From JACCZX01 sp963791315 (GTDB lineage: Bacteria > Pseudomonadota > Gammaproteobacteria > Burkholderiales > Burkholderiaceae_F), in the NCBI GenBank assembly GCA_963791315.1, contig CAWBRQ010000002.1, positions 434,001 to 498,000 on the forward strand: DNA of 64,000 bases, written 5' to 3'. The position numbers and the translations under genes were made by a program. Below the pieces are notes generated by a model. That model saw nothing but the letters and a program-made list of their open reading frames with translations. It searched no databases and was not told where the DNA came from. Positions 39,272-49,143 of the stretch are shown in pieces (the stretch's first letter is position 1; every line of letters begins with the position of its first letter).

Positions 39272-39943
39272 ATGACTTCGAACTTCGTTGCCGAGCGCCG
39301 CAGTCCTCGCCCGCTGCGCAGCGTGCTGCGGCGGCTGCTACCCCGCGATCGACGGTTCTACGCGTTGTTTGACCGTCAGGCAGAGCTGTGCGTCGAAGGC
39401 GTGACCGCATTGGCGCAGCTGTTATCGGACGTGCGCGACCCCGATGGCCGGGTGCGTGAAATCGAGGCACTGGAAAAGCGCGCGGATACCGTCGTCGATG
39501 ACACGCTGGCTCTGGTCAGACGCTCATTGCTGCCGCCATTTCCACGTGGCGCGATTCACGCGTTGATCAATCGCCTCGACGATATTCTGGATCTAACCGA
39601 AGATGTCGCGCAGTCGTTGCATCTGTATCACGTAACGACTTTGACACCCGATGCACATCGGCTGGCCGCCTTGGCGGTGCAGGGCGCCGACAAGTTGCGC
39701 CTGGCAGTCGCGCAGCTGCAATCTGTCGACGATCCTCGAGCCGCACTGGCGCTGTGTCAGGAAGTCGACGACCTTGAAGCACAGGCCGACCACGTGATGC
39801 GCGCCGCGATGTCCAAGCTCTTTCGCGACGAGGCGGATACGCGCCAGCTGGTGAAACTGCGCGCGATCTATGAACTACTTGAGCAGCTCACTGACGCATG
39901 CAAGCACGCGGCGGCCGAAGTGCAGGCGCTCGCGCTGCGCTGA
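39272..39943 (+). CDS. DUF47 (PhoU-like) protein
   Basis: A 223-residue all-helical protein of the DUF47/PhoU-related family, often a regulator of a neighbouring PiT phosphate transporter. Visible features are RRFYALFDRQAELCVEGVTALAQLL, then REIEALEKRADTVVDDTLALV and ALINRLDDILDLTEDVAQSL, repeated acidic metal-binding ExxxD-type stretches as in PhoU. No transporter gene lies next to it here, so its partner is unclear. It starts 4 bases after dnaB. The family call is good; the function is inferred. Confidence 0.82.
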   Translation: MTSNFVAERRSPRPLRSVLRRLLPRDRRFYALFDRQAELCVEGVTALAQLLSDVRDPDGRVREIEALEKRADTVVDDTLALVRRSLLPPFPRGAIHALINRLDDILDLTEDVAQSLHLYHVTTLTPDAHRLAALAVQGADKLRLAVAQLQSVDDPRAALALCQEVDDLEAQADHVMRAAMSKLFRDEADTRQLVKLRAIYELLEQLTDACKHAAAEVQALALR

Positions 39944-39955
39944 TAACAACGGGAG

Positions 39956-40435
39956 ATGACCACCACGCTCTGGGTCATCGCCGTGTTGCTGATCGTCGTC
40001 GGCGTCGCCGGCACTGTATTGCCTGCGCTACCAGGTGTTCCGTTGATTTTCGGCGGCGTGTTGTTGGCCGCGTGGATCGGCGACTTTCAGCGCATCAGCG
40101 TGTTCACGGTCGTCGTGATGGCGGTCCTTGCTGTATTGGGAATCGTCATCGACTACGTTGGCGCCGCAGTATCCGCCAAGCGTGCCGGGGCGAGTAAGGA
40201 AGGCATCATCGGCGCCGCGATCGGCACGCTCGCCGGCGTGTTTACCGGTCTGTGGGGACTGCTCTTCATGCCGCTCGTCGGTGCTGCGGTCGGCGAGTTC
40301 ATGGCACACAAAGATATGTTTCGCGCTGGCAAGGTCGGAGCCGCGACGTGGTTCGGACTGCTTGTCGCTACCGCCGTGAAGCTCGCCATTGCGTTCACGA
40401 TGGTTGGGGTATTCATCGGGGCGTTGTTGATCTAG
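39956..40435 (+). CDS. DUF456 membrane protein
   Basis: A 159-residue hydrophobic protein with DUF456 features: glycine-zipper-like repeats (GIIGAAIGTLAGVFTGLWG, LVGAAVGEFMAH) and about four to five membrane segments, such as VIAVLLIVVGVAGTVLPAL, VPLIFGGVLLAAWIG and VVVMAVLAVLGIVIDYVGA. The function is unknown. It starts 12 bases after the DUF47 gene and may be cotranscribed with it. Confidence 0.85.
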   Translation: MTTTLWVIAVLLIVVGVAGTVLPALPGVPLIFGGVLLAAWIGDFQRISVFTVVVMAVLAVLGIVIDYVGAAVSAKRAGASKEGIIGAAIGTLAGVFTGLWGLLFMPLVGAAVGEFMAHKDMFRAGKVGAATWFGLLVATAVKLAIAFTMVGVFIGALLI

Positions 40436-40483
40436 GGGCCGTGATTGCGTGTTTCAGCGCCTTGGCGGGGGTGAGATGGAGGA

Positions 40484-41263
40484 ATGATGCACACACATTC
40501 ACCTGATGGCGTTCGGATTGCCTATGACGTAACAGGTGAAGGTGAGCCGACACTTGTTTTCGTGCATGGTTGGTGCTGTGATCGAAGCTACTGGCAGCCG
40601 CAAGTCGAATACTTGAGCCAGCAATACAGAGTTGTAGCGATCGATCTCGCGGGGCATGGCGAGTCCGGGCTGAACCGTGAAAAGTGGACGATGCAAGCTT
40701 TTGCGACCGATGTCGTCGCGGTGCTTGAGCAGCTTGATGTCGCAACCGCTGTTCTGATCGGTCACTCGATGGGAGGGCCGATCGTGTTGGAAGCCGGCAT
40801 TCGCGCCCGCAATCGGGTGCTCGCCGTCATTGGCGTGGAAGCATTCTTTGATGACTGGTCCCTTATCGACCCCGAGCCGTTCCGAGGCAACTTCGCCGAG
40901 ACAGCGACGGCTTACGTCAAGAGCATGTTCCTGCCGGAGTCGGATCATGACTTGATCGAACGAGTCGCCGCCGACATGGCACTTGGTCCTTCCGCAGTCG
41001 GTATCGGCGCGTTGGAGGGCCTTCAGAAGTGGGCGGCCGACGACTCTGATCGTGCCTTTCGGGAGATTAAGGCGCCGGTGCGAATGATTCAGCGCGAGCG
41101 AACTCCAGACCTGATCACGAATGTTCGCGGCTACGCGCCGAGCCTGACCTCGTTCGACATCGCCGTGATGCCGGGCGTAAGCCACTTCGCCATGATGGAA
41201 CAACCGCAGACCTTCAATCGACTGCTGCAAGGCTTCGTAAAAGGATTGCAGCGGCCCATATGA
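40484..41263 (+). CDS. Alpha/beta-fold hydrolase
   Basis: A 259-residue serine hydrolase. LVFVHGWCCDRSYWQPQVEYL carries the oxyanion-hole HGW. The nucleophile elbow is GHSMGG (AVLIGHSMGGPIVLEAG), and the C-terminal histidine is in MPGVSHFAMMEQP. The acid residue is probably the Asp in the loop around RTPDL. The substrate is unknown. It stands alone upstream of the hut operon with 55 bases between, so it could share transcription. The first ATG (40484) or the next codon ATG (40487) may be used. Confidence 0.85.
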   Translation: MMHTHSPDGVRIAYDVTGEGEPTLVFVHGWCCDRSYWQPQVEYLSQQYRVVAIDLAGHGESGLNREKWTMQAFATDVVAVLEQLDVATAVLIGHSMGGPIVLEAGIRARNRVLAVIGVEAFFDDWSLIDPEPFRGNFAETATAYVKSMFLPESDHDLIERVAADMALGPSAVGIGALEGLQKWAADDSDRAFREIKAPVRMIQRERTPDLITNVRGYAPSLTSFDIAVMPGVSHFAMMEQPQTFNRLLQGFVKGLQRPI

Positions 41264-41318
41264 GAATGGGGTCGGCGCATGACCCTCACCAAGAGGTAGG
41301 CTCCACTTTTCGGAGGAG

Positions 41319-43041
41319 ATGCCATTGAACGCACCGACCGAGAATCCGCTGCAAGCAATGGATCCGCGCTTCGATCCGAGTCGCGAAATTCGTGCTCCGC
41401 GCGGCGCGCAGCTGAGCTGCAAGAGCTGGCTGACCGAAGCGGCGTATCGGATGATCCAGAACAATCTCGACCCGGATGTGGCCGAGAACCCGAAGCACCT
41501 GGTCGTCTATGGAGGCATCGGCCGTGCCGCGCGCAACTGGCAGTGCTTCGACAAAATTCTCGAAACGCTGAAGCAGCTGGAGTCCGACGAGACACTACTG
41601 ATTCAGTCGGGCAAGCCGGTCGGCGTGTTCAAGACACACACCGATGCGCCGCGCGTGCTGCTTGCCAATTCCAACCTGGTGCCGAAGTGGGCGAATTGGG
41701 AGCACTTCAACGAGCTCGATCGCAAGGGTCTGTTCATGTACGGACAGATGACAGCCGGTAGCTGGATCTACATTGGCAGCCAGGGCATCGTTCAGGGAAC
41801 TTACGAAACCTTTGCTGAGGCGGGCCGCCAACACTTCGGCGGCGACTGGGGCGGCCGCTGGATTCTGACTGCCGGTCTCGGCGGGATGGGCGGTGCGCAG
41901 CCGCTCGCTGCGACGCTCGCGGGTGCTGTTTCGCTGACGATCGAGTGTCAGCAAGCAAGCATCGATTTTCGTCTGCGCACACGCTATCTGGACAAGCAGG
42001 CACGCGATCTTGACGATGCACTCGCACTGATCACGCAGCACTGCCGGCAACGCGATGCGGTGTCGATCGGTTTGCTGGGTAACGCGGCTGAGATCCTGCC
42101 GGAGCTGGTAAGGCGTGCCAAAGCCGGCGGTCATCGTCCCCGACCTGGTCACCGATCAAACCTCGGCGCACGATCTAGTGCACGGATATCTGCCTGCGGG
42201 TTGGAGCGTCGAGCGCTGGAAAGACGCGCAGCAGGACGCCCGTCAGCACGTGCAGCTCGCAACCGAAGCGGCGCGCTCGTGTGCCGCACACGTGCAGGCG
42301 ATGCTCGATTTTCAGTCGATGGGAGCCAAGGTTGTCGACTACGGCAACAACATTCGTCAGGTCGCGCATGATCAAGGCGTGACAAATGCCTTCGCATTTC
42401 CGGGGTTCGTACCGGCGTACATCCGGCCGCTGTTTTGCGAAGGCCGAGGTCCGTTTCGGTGGGTCGCGTTGTCCGGCGATCCCGAGGACATTTACAAGAC
42501 TGATGCAAAGATCAAGCAGCTGTTTCCGCAAAACACGCGTGTGCATCGCTGGCTCGACATGGCGCGCGAGCGAATCGCATTTCAGGGACTGCCAGCACGC
42601 ATCTGCTGGCTTGGCCTGGGCGAGCGGCATGTCGCCGGGCTCGCGTTTAACGACATGGTTCGTAGCGGTGAATTGAAGGCGCCGATCGTGATCGGTCGCG
42701 ACCACCTTGATACCGGCTCGGTCGCCAGCCCGAACCGCGAAACTGAAAGCATGAAGGACGGGACCGATGCGGTATCCGACTGGCCACTGCTCAACGCGTT
42801 GCTGAATACGGCGAGCGGTGCGACCTGGGTGTCGTTTCATCATGGCGGCGGTGTCGGCATGGGCTACTCGCAGCATGCGGGCCTCGTGATCGTTGCCGAC
42901 GGCACCGATGCTGCGGCCAAGCGCCTCGCGCGTGTGCTAGTCAACGACTCAGGCTCTGGTGTGATGCGGCATGCCGACGCGGGTTACGAAACTGCGATCG
43001 AATGTGCGCGGCGTAACGGGCTTAAATTGCCCATGGCGTGA
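41319..43041 (+). CDS. hutU: Urocanate hydratase, one frameshift
   Basis: Second step of histidine degradation: converts urocanate to imidazolonepropionate using tightly bound NAD. Clear blocks are EIRAPRGAQLSCKSWLTEAAYRMIQNNLD, VYGGIGRAARNWQCFDKI, GQMTAGSWIYIGSQGIVQGTYE, GGRWILTAGLGGMGGAQPLA (NAD site) and ICWLGLGERHVAGLAFNDMV. The C-terminal HHGGGVGMGYSQHAGLVIVADG is also present. One extra base near 42123 shifts the frame within AKPAVIVPDLVTDQTSAHD. A CGGAGGAG ribosome binding site precedes the ATG. It opens hutU-hutH-hutG-hutI; no HutC repressor or transporter gene is in the window. Confidence 0.94.
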
Positions 43042-43044
43042 AAG

Positions 43045-44590
43045 GTGGCGAGCGCGACAGCCATCACCATTGAACCTGGCCATCTGAGCCTCGCACAACT
43101 GCGCCGTATCTGGCAGGCTCGCGTGCCGCTGACTTTGGCGCCCGCTTCACGTGCCGCCATCGAAGCGTCGGCAGCGGCCGTGCAGCGCATCGTTGCGCGC
43201 GGCAACGCGGCGTACGGCATTAACACCGGCTTCGGCAGGCTGGCCAAGACGCGGATTCCCGACGATCAGTTGCAGCAACTTCAGCGCAACTTGATCTTTT
43301 CGCACTCGGTGGGCACCGGCGAGCTGCTCAGCGACGAAGTCGTGCGCCTTGCGCTGGCGATGAAGATCAGCAGTCTGGCGCGCGGCTATTCCGGCGTACG
43401 TCCGGTGATTGTCGACACGCTGCTTGCGCTCTACAACGCGGGCATCATGCCTTGCATTCCTGCGAAGGGTTCGGTCGGCGCATCGGGTGATCTGGCGCCG
43501 CTGGCGCATCTGACGCTGGCGCTGATGGGTGAGGGCGATGTAAGACGTCGACGGCGTGCTGGTGCCTGCGCGGCAGGCGCTGGATGCAGCCCGAATTGCG
43601 CCGGTGATGCTGGGTGCGAAGGAGGGCCTGGCGCTGATCAACGGCACGCAGATTTCGACCGCGCTCGCGTTGCACGGGCTCTTCCTCGCGGAACGGTTGT
43701 TCGAGTCTGCCGTGCTGGCTGGCGCGCTGTCGGTCGATGCCGCGAAGGGCAGCGATGCGCCGTTCGATCCGCGACTGCACGAGCTGCGCGGTCAGCCCGG
43801 GCAGATCGCCGCCGCGCACATGTATCGCGAGCTTCTTGCGGGCAGCGCAATCCGCGCTTCGCATCTTGTGAATGACGATCGGGTGCAGGATCCCTATAGC
43901 CTGCGCTGTCAGCCCCAGGTGATGGGTGCGTGCCGCGATTTGATCGAGCACGCGGCACGCACGCTGCTGATCGAAGCGAACGCGGTGACCGATAACCCGT
44001 TGATCTTTGCGCAAAGCGATGAGGTCGTTTCGGGCGGCAACTTTCACGGCGAGCCGGTTGCATTGGCGGCCGATACGCTGGCGCTGGCGCTGGCCGAGAT
44101 CGGTGCGCTGTCCGAGCGGCGCATCGCATTGCTGATCGATTCGACTTTGTCGGGGCTGCCACCATTCCTGGTGCGTGAGCCCGGCATCAACTCGGGTTTC
44201 ATGGTCGCGCACGTGACCGCCGCCGCGGTGGCATCCGAGAACAAATCGTTGGCGCACCCGGCGAGTGTCGACAGCCTCCCGACTTCAGCCAATCAGGAGG
44301 ATCACGTCAGCATGTCCACCTTCGCCGCGCGGCGATTGCATGAGATGGCGATGAATACGGCGACGATCGTCGGCATCGAGCTGCTGGCTGCCGCGCAGGG
44401 AATCGACTTGCATCGTCCGCTCGAAACATCGCCTCGTCTGCGACAAGTGCATCGCGTTGTGCGCGAGAAGGTCGCGTTCTACGAGGTCGATCGCATTCTG
44501 GCGCCCGATATTGAAGCGTCGCGGGCACTCGTGTTGGATGGCGCGCTGAGCGCGCAGTGCAGGGATTTGTTTGCGCCGATGGAAGCGTGA
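43045..44590 (+). CDS. hutH: Histidine ammonia-lyase, one frameshift
   Basis: First step of histidine degradation, giving urocanate and ammonia. The electrophilic MIO cofactor forms from the ASG triad in KGSVGASGDLAPLAHLTL. Other signatures are YGINTGFGRLAKTRI, KEGLALINGTQISTALAL, QDPYSLRCQPQVMGA, NGEx-like NFHGEPVALAAD and SLPTSANQEDHVSM. One extra A near 43542 shifts the frame between GEGDV and DGVLVPARQAL. The GTG start lies 3 bases after hutU, and the stop overlaps the hutG ATG. Length is normal. Confidence 0.94.
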
Positions 44591-45535
44591 TGCCAGCGAT
44601 TGATATGAGCGTCTGGCAGGGCCGCGTCGATACGGCGGAGGGGGCGCTCGCACGGCGCTGGCACCAGGTGATGCGTCCTCTCGCGCGCGATACGGACTCG
44701 GGCGCGGTCGTGTTGATCGGCTTCGCATGCGACGCCGGGGTCGCTCGCAACCAGGGACGGACCGGTGCCGCGGGTGGGCCTGCGGCCATCCGGCAGCTAC
44801 TGCGCAACATGCCGGTGCACGAATGCGATCGGCTGGCTGATGCGGGCGACATTGTTTGCGCGGGCGATGCACTCGAAGCTGCGCAGATCGAGCTCTCAAA
44901 GTGCGTTGCCGCACAGCTCGCGGCAGGGCGCTTTCCGATCGTGCTCGGCGGCGGCCATGAAATGGCATTCGGCACTTTCACTGGACTGGCGGCACATCTG
45001 GCAGGCAAACAAGACGCGCCGCGCATCGGCATCGTCAACTTCGATGCGCACTTCGATCTGCGGCAAGCCGAGCGTGGCAACTCCGGCACGCCTTTCTTAC
45101 AGATTGCGCGCGAGTGCGAGGAGCGCGGCTGGGCATTTCGGTACGGCTGCTTCGGCGTCAGCCGCTATTCGAATACGCGCGCGCTGTTCGAAACTGCGAA
45201 CAACCTTGGCGTTGTGTTTGTTCTCGATGAACAGATGCCGTCCGCGCACGTCAACACTCGCCACTTTTCTTTCGGAGGTCGATCACGTCTACCTGACGTT
45301 TTGTCTCGACGTGCTGCCGGCGTCGGTTGCTCCGGGCGTCAGCGGGCCGGCCGTGCGCGGCACCGGACTCGACATCGTCGAACCGCTGATCGATCTGGTG
45401 ATCGACAGTGGCAAGCTGCGACTGGCCGATATCGCAGAAATGAATCCGCACTTCGATATTGATCATCGAACCGCCGCAGTGGCCGCGCGTCTCGTAGCTC
45501 GCATCGCCAATGGAGTCGCGCGTGCCCTGGGATAG
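44590..45535 (+). CDS. hutG: Formimidoylglutamase, one frameshift
   Basis: Manganese ureohydrolase of the arginase family that hydrolyses N-formimino-glutamate to glutamate and formamide. Metal motifs visible are VLGGGHEMAFG and VNFDAHFDLR. After an extra T near 45268 comes DHVYLTFCLDVLPASVAPGVSGPAVRGTG. In arginases the last motif normally reads DxD (SIDLD type); here the first Asp position is Cys (FCLD), which may be a local base error or a real change. The ATG overlaps the hutH stop, and hutI starts inside its 3' end. With HutG present, the pathway goes through formamide rather than HutF. Confidence 0.88.
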
Positions 45536-46741
45536 CCTGTGGACCAACGTCCACCTGGCGACGATGGCGCAGCCGCAGTCGTACGGCGAGATCCGCAACG
45601 CCGCGCTCGCCGTCGAAGGCGGCAGGATCGCATGGGTCGGTCCGCTCAGTGATTTGCCGGCCGGGGCGCGCGCGAACGAGCAGCACGATGGCGTCGGCGG
45701 ATGGATCACGCCGGGACTGATCGACTGCCACACGCATATCGTCTACGCGGGCAATCGCAGTGACGAGTTCGAGGCTCGGCTCAACGGTGCGAGTTACGCT
45801 GACATCGCGCTTAGCGGGGGCGGCATTTTGTCCACCGTGCGTGCCACGCGCGCGGCGAGTGAAGATGAACTTTATCGCGCCAGCCTGCCGCGAGTGAAAG
45901 CGTTGCTGGCCGAGGGCGTGACCACGCTGGAGATCAAGTCTGGCTATGGGCTCGAACTCGACGCAGAAGCGAAGATGCTGCGCGTGGCCCGTCGGTTCGG
46001 CCGCGAGCTGCCGGTGACGGTGAGAACCACATTTCTCGGTGCGCACGCTCTGCCGCCGGAGTACGCAGGACGCGCGGATGCCTATATCGATGAACTGTGC
46101 GAGCGCACATTGCCGGCCCTGACCGAGCGAGGGTCTGGTAGACGCAGTCGATGCGTTTTGCGAGTCGATCGGCTTCTCGGCGGCGCAAACGGAACGCGTG
46201 TTTCAAACAGCGCAGCGCCTCGGCTTGCCAGTCAAGCTGCACGCCGAGCAGTTGTCGGATCAGCAGCGGAGCGCAGCTCGTCGCGCGCTACGCGGGACTA
46301 TCGGCCGACCATCTAGAACATGTGTCGGATGACGGCATTGCTGCAATGGCGACGCGGGGAGTCGTCGCCGTATTGCTTCCAGGCGCGTTTTATTTCTTGC
46401 GCGAGATCAAAGCGCCACCGGTGGCTGCGTTGCGCCACGCCGGCGTGCGCATGGCCGTCGCGACCGACTGCAATCCGGGCACTTCACCGCTGACTTCGCT
46501 GCTGACGGCAGTGAACATGGCGTGCACGCTGTTCAGGCTGACACCGCTCGAGGCGCTGGCCGGCGCGACGATCAGTGCGGCGCATGCGTTGGGTCTGCAA
46601 GCATCGGTTGGTAGCCTCGAAGTCGGCAAGAGTGCCGACTTCGTACTGTGGGAAATTGAACGGCCGGCAGATCTTGCATATTCGATAGGATTCAATCCGA
46701 GCCGGTCCGTGGTGCAGGCAGGAAAGTTGCGTGCTGCCTAA
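45510..46741 (+). CDS. hutI: Imidazolonepropionase, two frameshifts
   Basis: Zinc amidohydrolase of the third step of histidine degradation, opening the imidazolone ring. It shows GGWITPGLIDCHTHIVYAGNR (HxH metal motif), LSGGGILSTVRATRAASEDEL, VTTLEIKSGYGLELDAE, TTFLGAHALPPEY, LPVKLHAEQLSD, SADHLEHVSDDG and AVATDCNPGTSPLTSL. Two extra bases (near 46132 and 46268) shift the frame. The ATG at 45510 overlaps hutG by 26 bases; a GTG at 45522 is an alternative. The C-terminus is intact and it ends the hut operon. Confidence 0.94.
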
Positions 46742-46783
46742 GGCACCGTAAAGAATGCACCATCCATTGGAGACGAAGACCAG

Positions 46784-47005
46784 ATGAACGCCACCAGAGT
46801 AATCGCCATCGTACTTATCGTGGCCGGCGTGCTCGCCTTGGTATACGGCGGTTTCAGCTACACCAAGGACACGACCGCCGTCAAAGTTGGCCCAATCGAG
46901 CTCTCAGTTAAAGAAAGGGAGACCGTCAATATTCCAATGTGGGCAGGTATAGGAGCCATCGTGATCGGCGGGTTGCTGCTTGTTCTCGGCAACAAAAAGA
47001 GGTAA
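46784..47005 (+). CDS. DUF3185 small membrane protein
   Basis: A 73-residue protein with two transmembrane helices (VIAIVLIVAGVLALVYGGFSY and WAGIGAIVIGGLLLVLGNKKR). They are separated by a short polar loop (KDTTAVKVGPIELSVKERETVN), the layout of DUF3185. The function is unknown. A TGGAG ribosome binding site precedes the ATG. It starts a run of small accessory genes after the hut operon. Confidence 0.8.
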   Translation: MNATRVIAIVLIVAGVLALVYGGFSYTKDTTAVKVGPIELSVKERETVNIPMWAGIGAIVIGGLLLVLGNKKR

Positions 47006-47016
47006 CCGACGAGTCC

Positions 47017-47061
47017 CCTAACACTTCCGCGACCGGTACCTGCTCCGATCGGCTTGTTAGG
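47017..47061 (+). other. attC-like inverted repeat
   Basis: CCTAAC at 47017 and GTTAGG at 47056 are exact inverted repeats, and the right end CGGCTTGTTAGGC fits the GTTRRRY core of integron attC sites. The interval (45 bases) is short for an attC, the left core does not fit RYYYAAC at its first base, and the inner arms pair only partly. It may be an attC remnant or chance. Confidence 0.3.
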
Positions 47062-47096
47062 CAAGGTCGCATGACCGCCACGCACTGGATCTCGAT

Positions 47097-47495
47097 TTGA
47101 AAGACGTCGTGATTTTCGACGGCGTATGCAACCTTTGCGCGCGCTCTGTGAAATTTATCCTGGCTCACGAAGCGGCGCCGGTCCTTCAGTTCACGCCTTT
47201 GCAGTCGCCGGCGGGAGCGCGCCTATTGCGTGAACTGGAATTTGATCCCGCGGACGCGAAGACTTTCGTGCTTGTTGCCGACGGCAAGGCATACGTGAAG
47301 TCTGACGCCGCAATTCGCGTCACGAGTTACCTGAGCGGCGCATGGACGCTTGCTGCCACAGCAAAAATACTCCCGCGGCCGATCCGGGATTGGATGTATG
47401 ACCTTGCCGCCAGAAACAGATATCGTTGGTTCGGTCGCGTTGAAGCATGCATCGCGCCAAGCGCTGAACTGCGGGCGAGGTACCTGGAGAAGTAG
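47097..47495 (+). CDS. DCC-family thiol-disulfide oxidoreductase-like protein (DUF393)
   Basis: A 132-residue protein of the DCC family, named for the DxxCxxC motif seen here in VVIFDGVCNLCARSV near the N-terminus, a thioredoxin-like pattern. Further conserved parts are LQFTPLQSPAGARLL, VKSDAAIRVTSYLSG and ARNRYRWFGR. The start is TTG at 47097. The precise function is unknown; the Cys pair suggests redox activity. It lies right after the attC-like repeat. Confidence 0.82.
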   Translation: MKDVVIFDGVCNLCARSVKFILAHEAAPVLQFTPLQSPAGARLLRELEFDPADAKTFVLVADGKAYVKSDAAIRVTSYLSGAWTLAATAKILPRPIRDWMYDLAARNRYRWFGRVEACIAPSAELRARYLEK

Positions 47496-47556
47496 CGAAC
47501 CTCTACGCTTTCAGGGGCAGACACGTGGAAGTGTCTTGATTGAACGGAGGCGCGCA

Positions 47557-47943
47557 ATGAGCAGGGTTACGGGGATTGGCGGGATCTTCTTCAAGGCTAA
47601 GGATCCGGTCGCGCTGCGCGCTTGGTACAAGACGCACCTGGGTGTAGATGTACAGGAATGGGGAGGGGCGGCGTTTCGCTGGACTGACGACGCCGGTAAA
47701 GCTGTAGCAGGCACGACCGTCTGGTCCATCGGGCCCGCCGATGGAGACTACTTCGCACCGAGCAAGTCGTCCTTCATGATCAACTACCGGGTCGCAGACC
47801 TGCACGCCGTGTTAGAGGCGTTGCGCAGCGAAGGCTGCAACGTTCTCGAGAAGACGGATGACTCCGAGTACGGAAAGTTCGGCTGGGTGATGGATCCGGA
47901 AGCCAACAAGATCGAGCTTTGGCAACCTCCAGAAGGGCAATGA
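47557..47943 (+). CDS. VOC (glyoxalase/bleomycin resistance) superfamily protein
   Basis: A 128-residue single-domain VOC fold: GIGGIFFKAKDPVALRAWYKTHLGVDV at the N-terminus, FMINYRVADLHAVLEALRSEGC in the middle, and GKFGWVMDPEANKIELWQPPEG with the terminal metal-binding Glu. Members are metal-dependent enzymes or binding proteins, and the substrate cannot be told. The ATG at 47557 follows a GGAGG ribosome binding site. Confidence 0.85.
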   Translation: MSRVTGIGGIFFKAKDPVALRAWYKTHLGVDVQEWGGAAFRWTDDAGKAVAGTTVWSIGPADGDYFAPSKSSFMINYRVADLHAVLEALRSEGCNVLEKTDDSEYGKFGWVMDPEANKIELWQPPEGQ

Positions 47944-47961
47944 GTCTCGCGTCGTTCGGTC

Positions 47962-48456
47962 ATGTTTATTCTTATCATGGGCGTTACTGGATCCGGGAAG
48001 ACCACCATCGGGAAGCTGCTTTCGGAAGCATTGGGTTGGCCGTTCTACGATGCCGATGCGTTTCATTCTGCAGAGAACGTTCGCAAGATGGCCTCGCGCG
48101 TTCCGCTCACGGACGAAGATCGCGGTCCGTGGTTGGCCAAATTGCAGCGGCTGATCTCGGAGCGAAACGACCGGGGAGAGAACGGCGTCCTTGCGTGCTC
48201 GGCCCTGAAGGAAGCGTATCGGGGAATTCTCCGTGCCGGTGGCGATGTTGAGGTCGTCTACCTCAGGGCACCGCCCGAGCTCATTCGATCAAGACTGGAG
48301 CGTCGACGTGGCCATTACATGCCGCCACAGCTCATTGAAAGTCAGTTCCTAGATCTGGAAGAGCCACAAGAAGCGATGATTGTCGACGCCGCATTGCCCC
48401 TGGAGCAGGCAGTCGCAATGATCCGCTCCAAGCTCGACTCCGGTACGCGGCGATGA
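47962..48456 (+). CDS. gntK: Gluconokinase
   Basis: Phosphorylates gluconate to 6-phosphogluconate. The 164-residue P-loop kinase starts MFILIMGVTGSGKTTIGKLLSEALGWPFYDADAFHS (Walker A and substrate loop), followed by PLTDEDRGPWL, ACSALKEAYRGIL, VVYLRAPPELIRSRLERRRGHYMPPQLIESQF and LEEPQEAMIVDA, all typical GntK blocks. No gluconate transporter or Entner-Doudoroff gene is nearby. The stop overlaps the next gene (ATGA). Confidence 0.93.
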   Translation: MFILIMGVTGSGKTTIGKLLSEALGWPFYDADAFHSAENVRKMASRVPLTDEDRGPWLAKLQRLISERNDRGENGVLACSALKEAYRGILRAGGDVEVVYLRAPPELIRSRLERRRGHYMPPQLIESQFLDLEEPQEAMIVDAALPLEQAVAMIRSKLDSGTRR

Positions 48457-49094
48457 TCCAATTAATTGGAATGCTCGATTCGCCGTACGTGCGGCGCGTG
48501 GCGATCTCGCTGCAGTTGCTCGGCGTGCCATTCGAGCATGCGTCTGTCTCCGTGTTCAGTACATTCGCGAAGTTTCAGCAGATCAATCCGGTCGTCAAGG
48601 CGCCGACGCTCGTCTGCGACGACGGAACTGTGCTGATGGATTCAACGCTGATCCTCGAATACGCTGAGGCGCTCGCCGGTTCGCGGAAGAGCCTGATGCC
48701 CACCAGCGTCGTCGACCGCCAGCACGCCTTGCGCGTCATTGGTCTGGCGCTCGCCGCGTGCGAGAAAAGCGTTCAGATCATCTACGAACGGCAGCTCCGT
48801 CCCGCCGAGAAGCTGCACGAGCCGTGGGTCACGCGCGTCACGGGTCAGTTGCTGGCGGCTTATCGAGGGCTCGAGTCGGAAGAACGGAATCGGCCATCGT
48901 CCGTCACAAGCGAGACGATCAACCAAGCAGGCATAAGTGCCGCCGTTGCGTGGAATTTCACGCAGCAAACGCTTGCAGAAGTCGTCATCGCTAAAGATCA
49001 TCCAGCCTTGGTGGCGCTATCGTCCAATGCGGAAGCGCTTCCCGAGTTCAGCGCGGCGCCGTACGGTTCCGGTACTTATCGATCCGGCTGTTAG
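48453..49094 (+). CDS. Glutathione S-transferase-like protein
   Basis: A 213-residue GST-fold protein. The N-terminal thioredoxin-like domain contains LIGMLDSPYVRRVAISLQLLGVPFEH and INPVVKAPTLVCDDGTVLMDSTLILEYAE, with the glutathione-binding cis-Pro and the DS pair. The C-terminal helical domain (RQHALRVIGLALAACEKSVQIIYERQLRP) follows. The first catalytic position is Ser (DSPYVRR). The substrate is unknown. It overlaps gntK by 4 bases. Its stop codon lies within GTTAGAC, which resembles an attC core. Confidence 0.85.
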   Translation: MIQLIGMLDSPYVRRVAISLQLLGVPFEHASVSVFSTFAKFQQINPVVKAPTLVCDDGTVLMDSTLILEYAEALAGSRKSLMPTSVVDRQHALRVIGLALAACEKSVQIIYERQLRPAEKLHEPWVTRVTGQLLAAYRGLESEERNRPSSVTSETINQAGISAAVAWNFTQQTLAEVVIAKDHPALVALSSNAEALPEFSAAPYGSGTYRSGC

Positions 49095-49143
49095 ACGTTC
49101 GACTGAGCGGAACGCGTCGTGTATCAAGATCTAAAGGAGCGAT

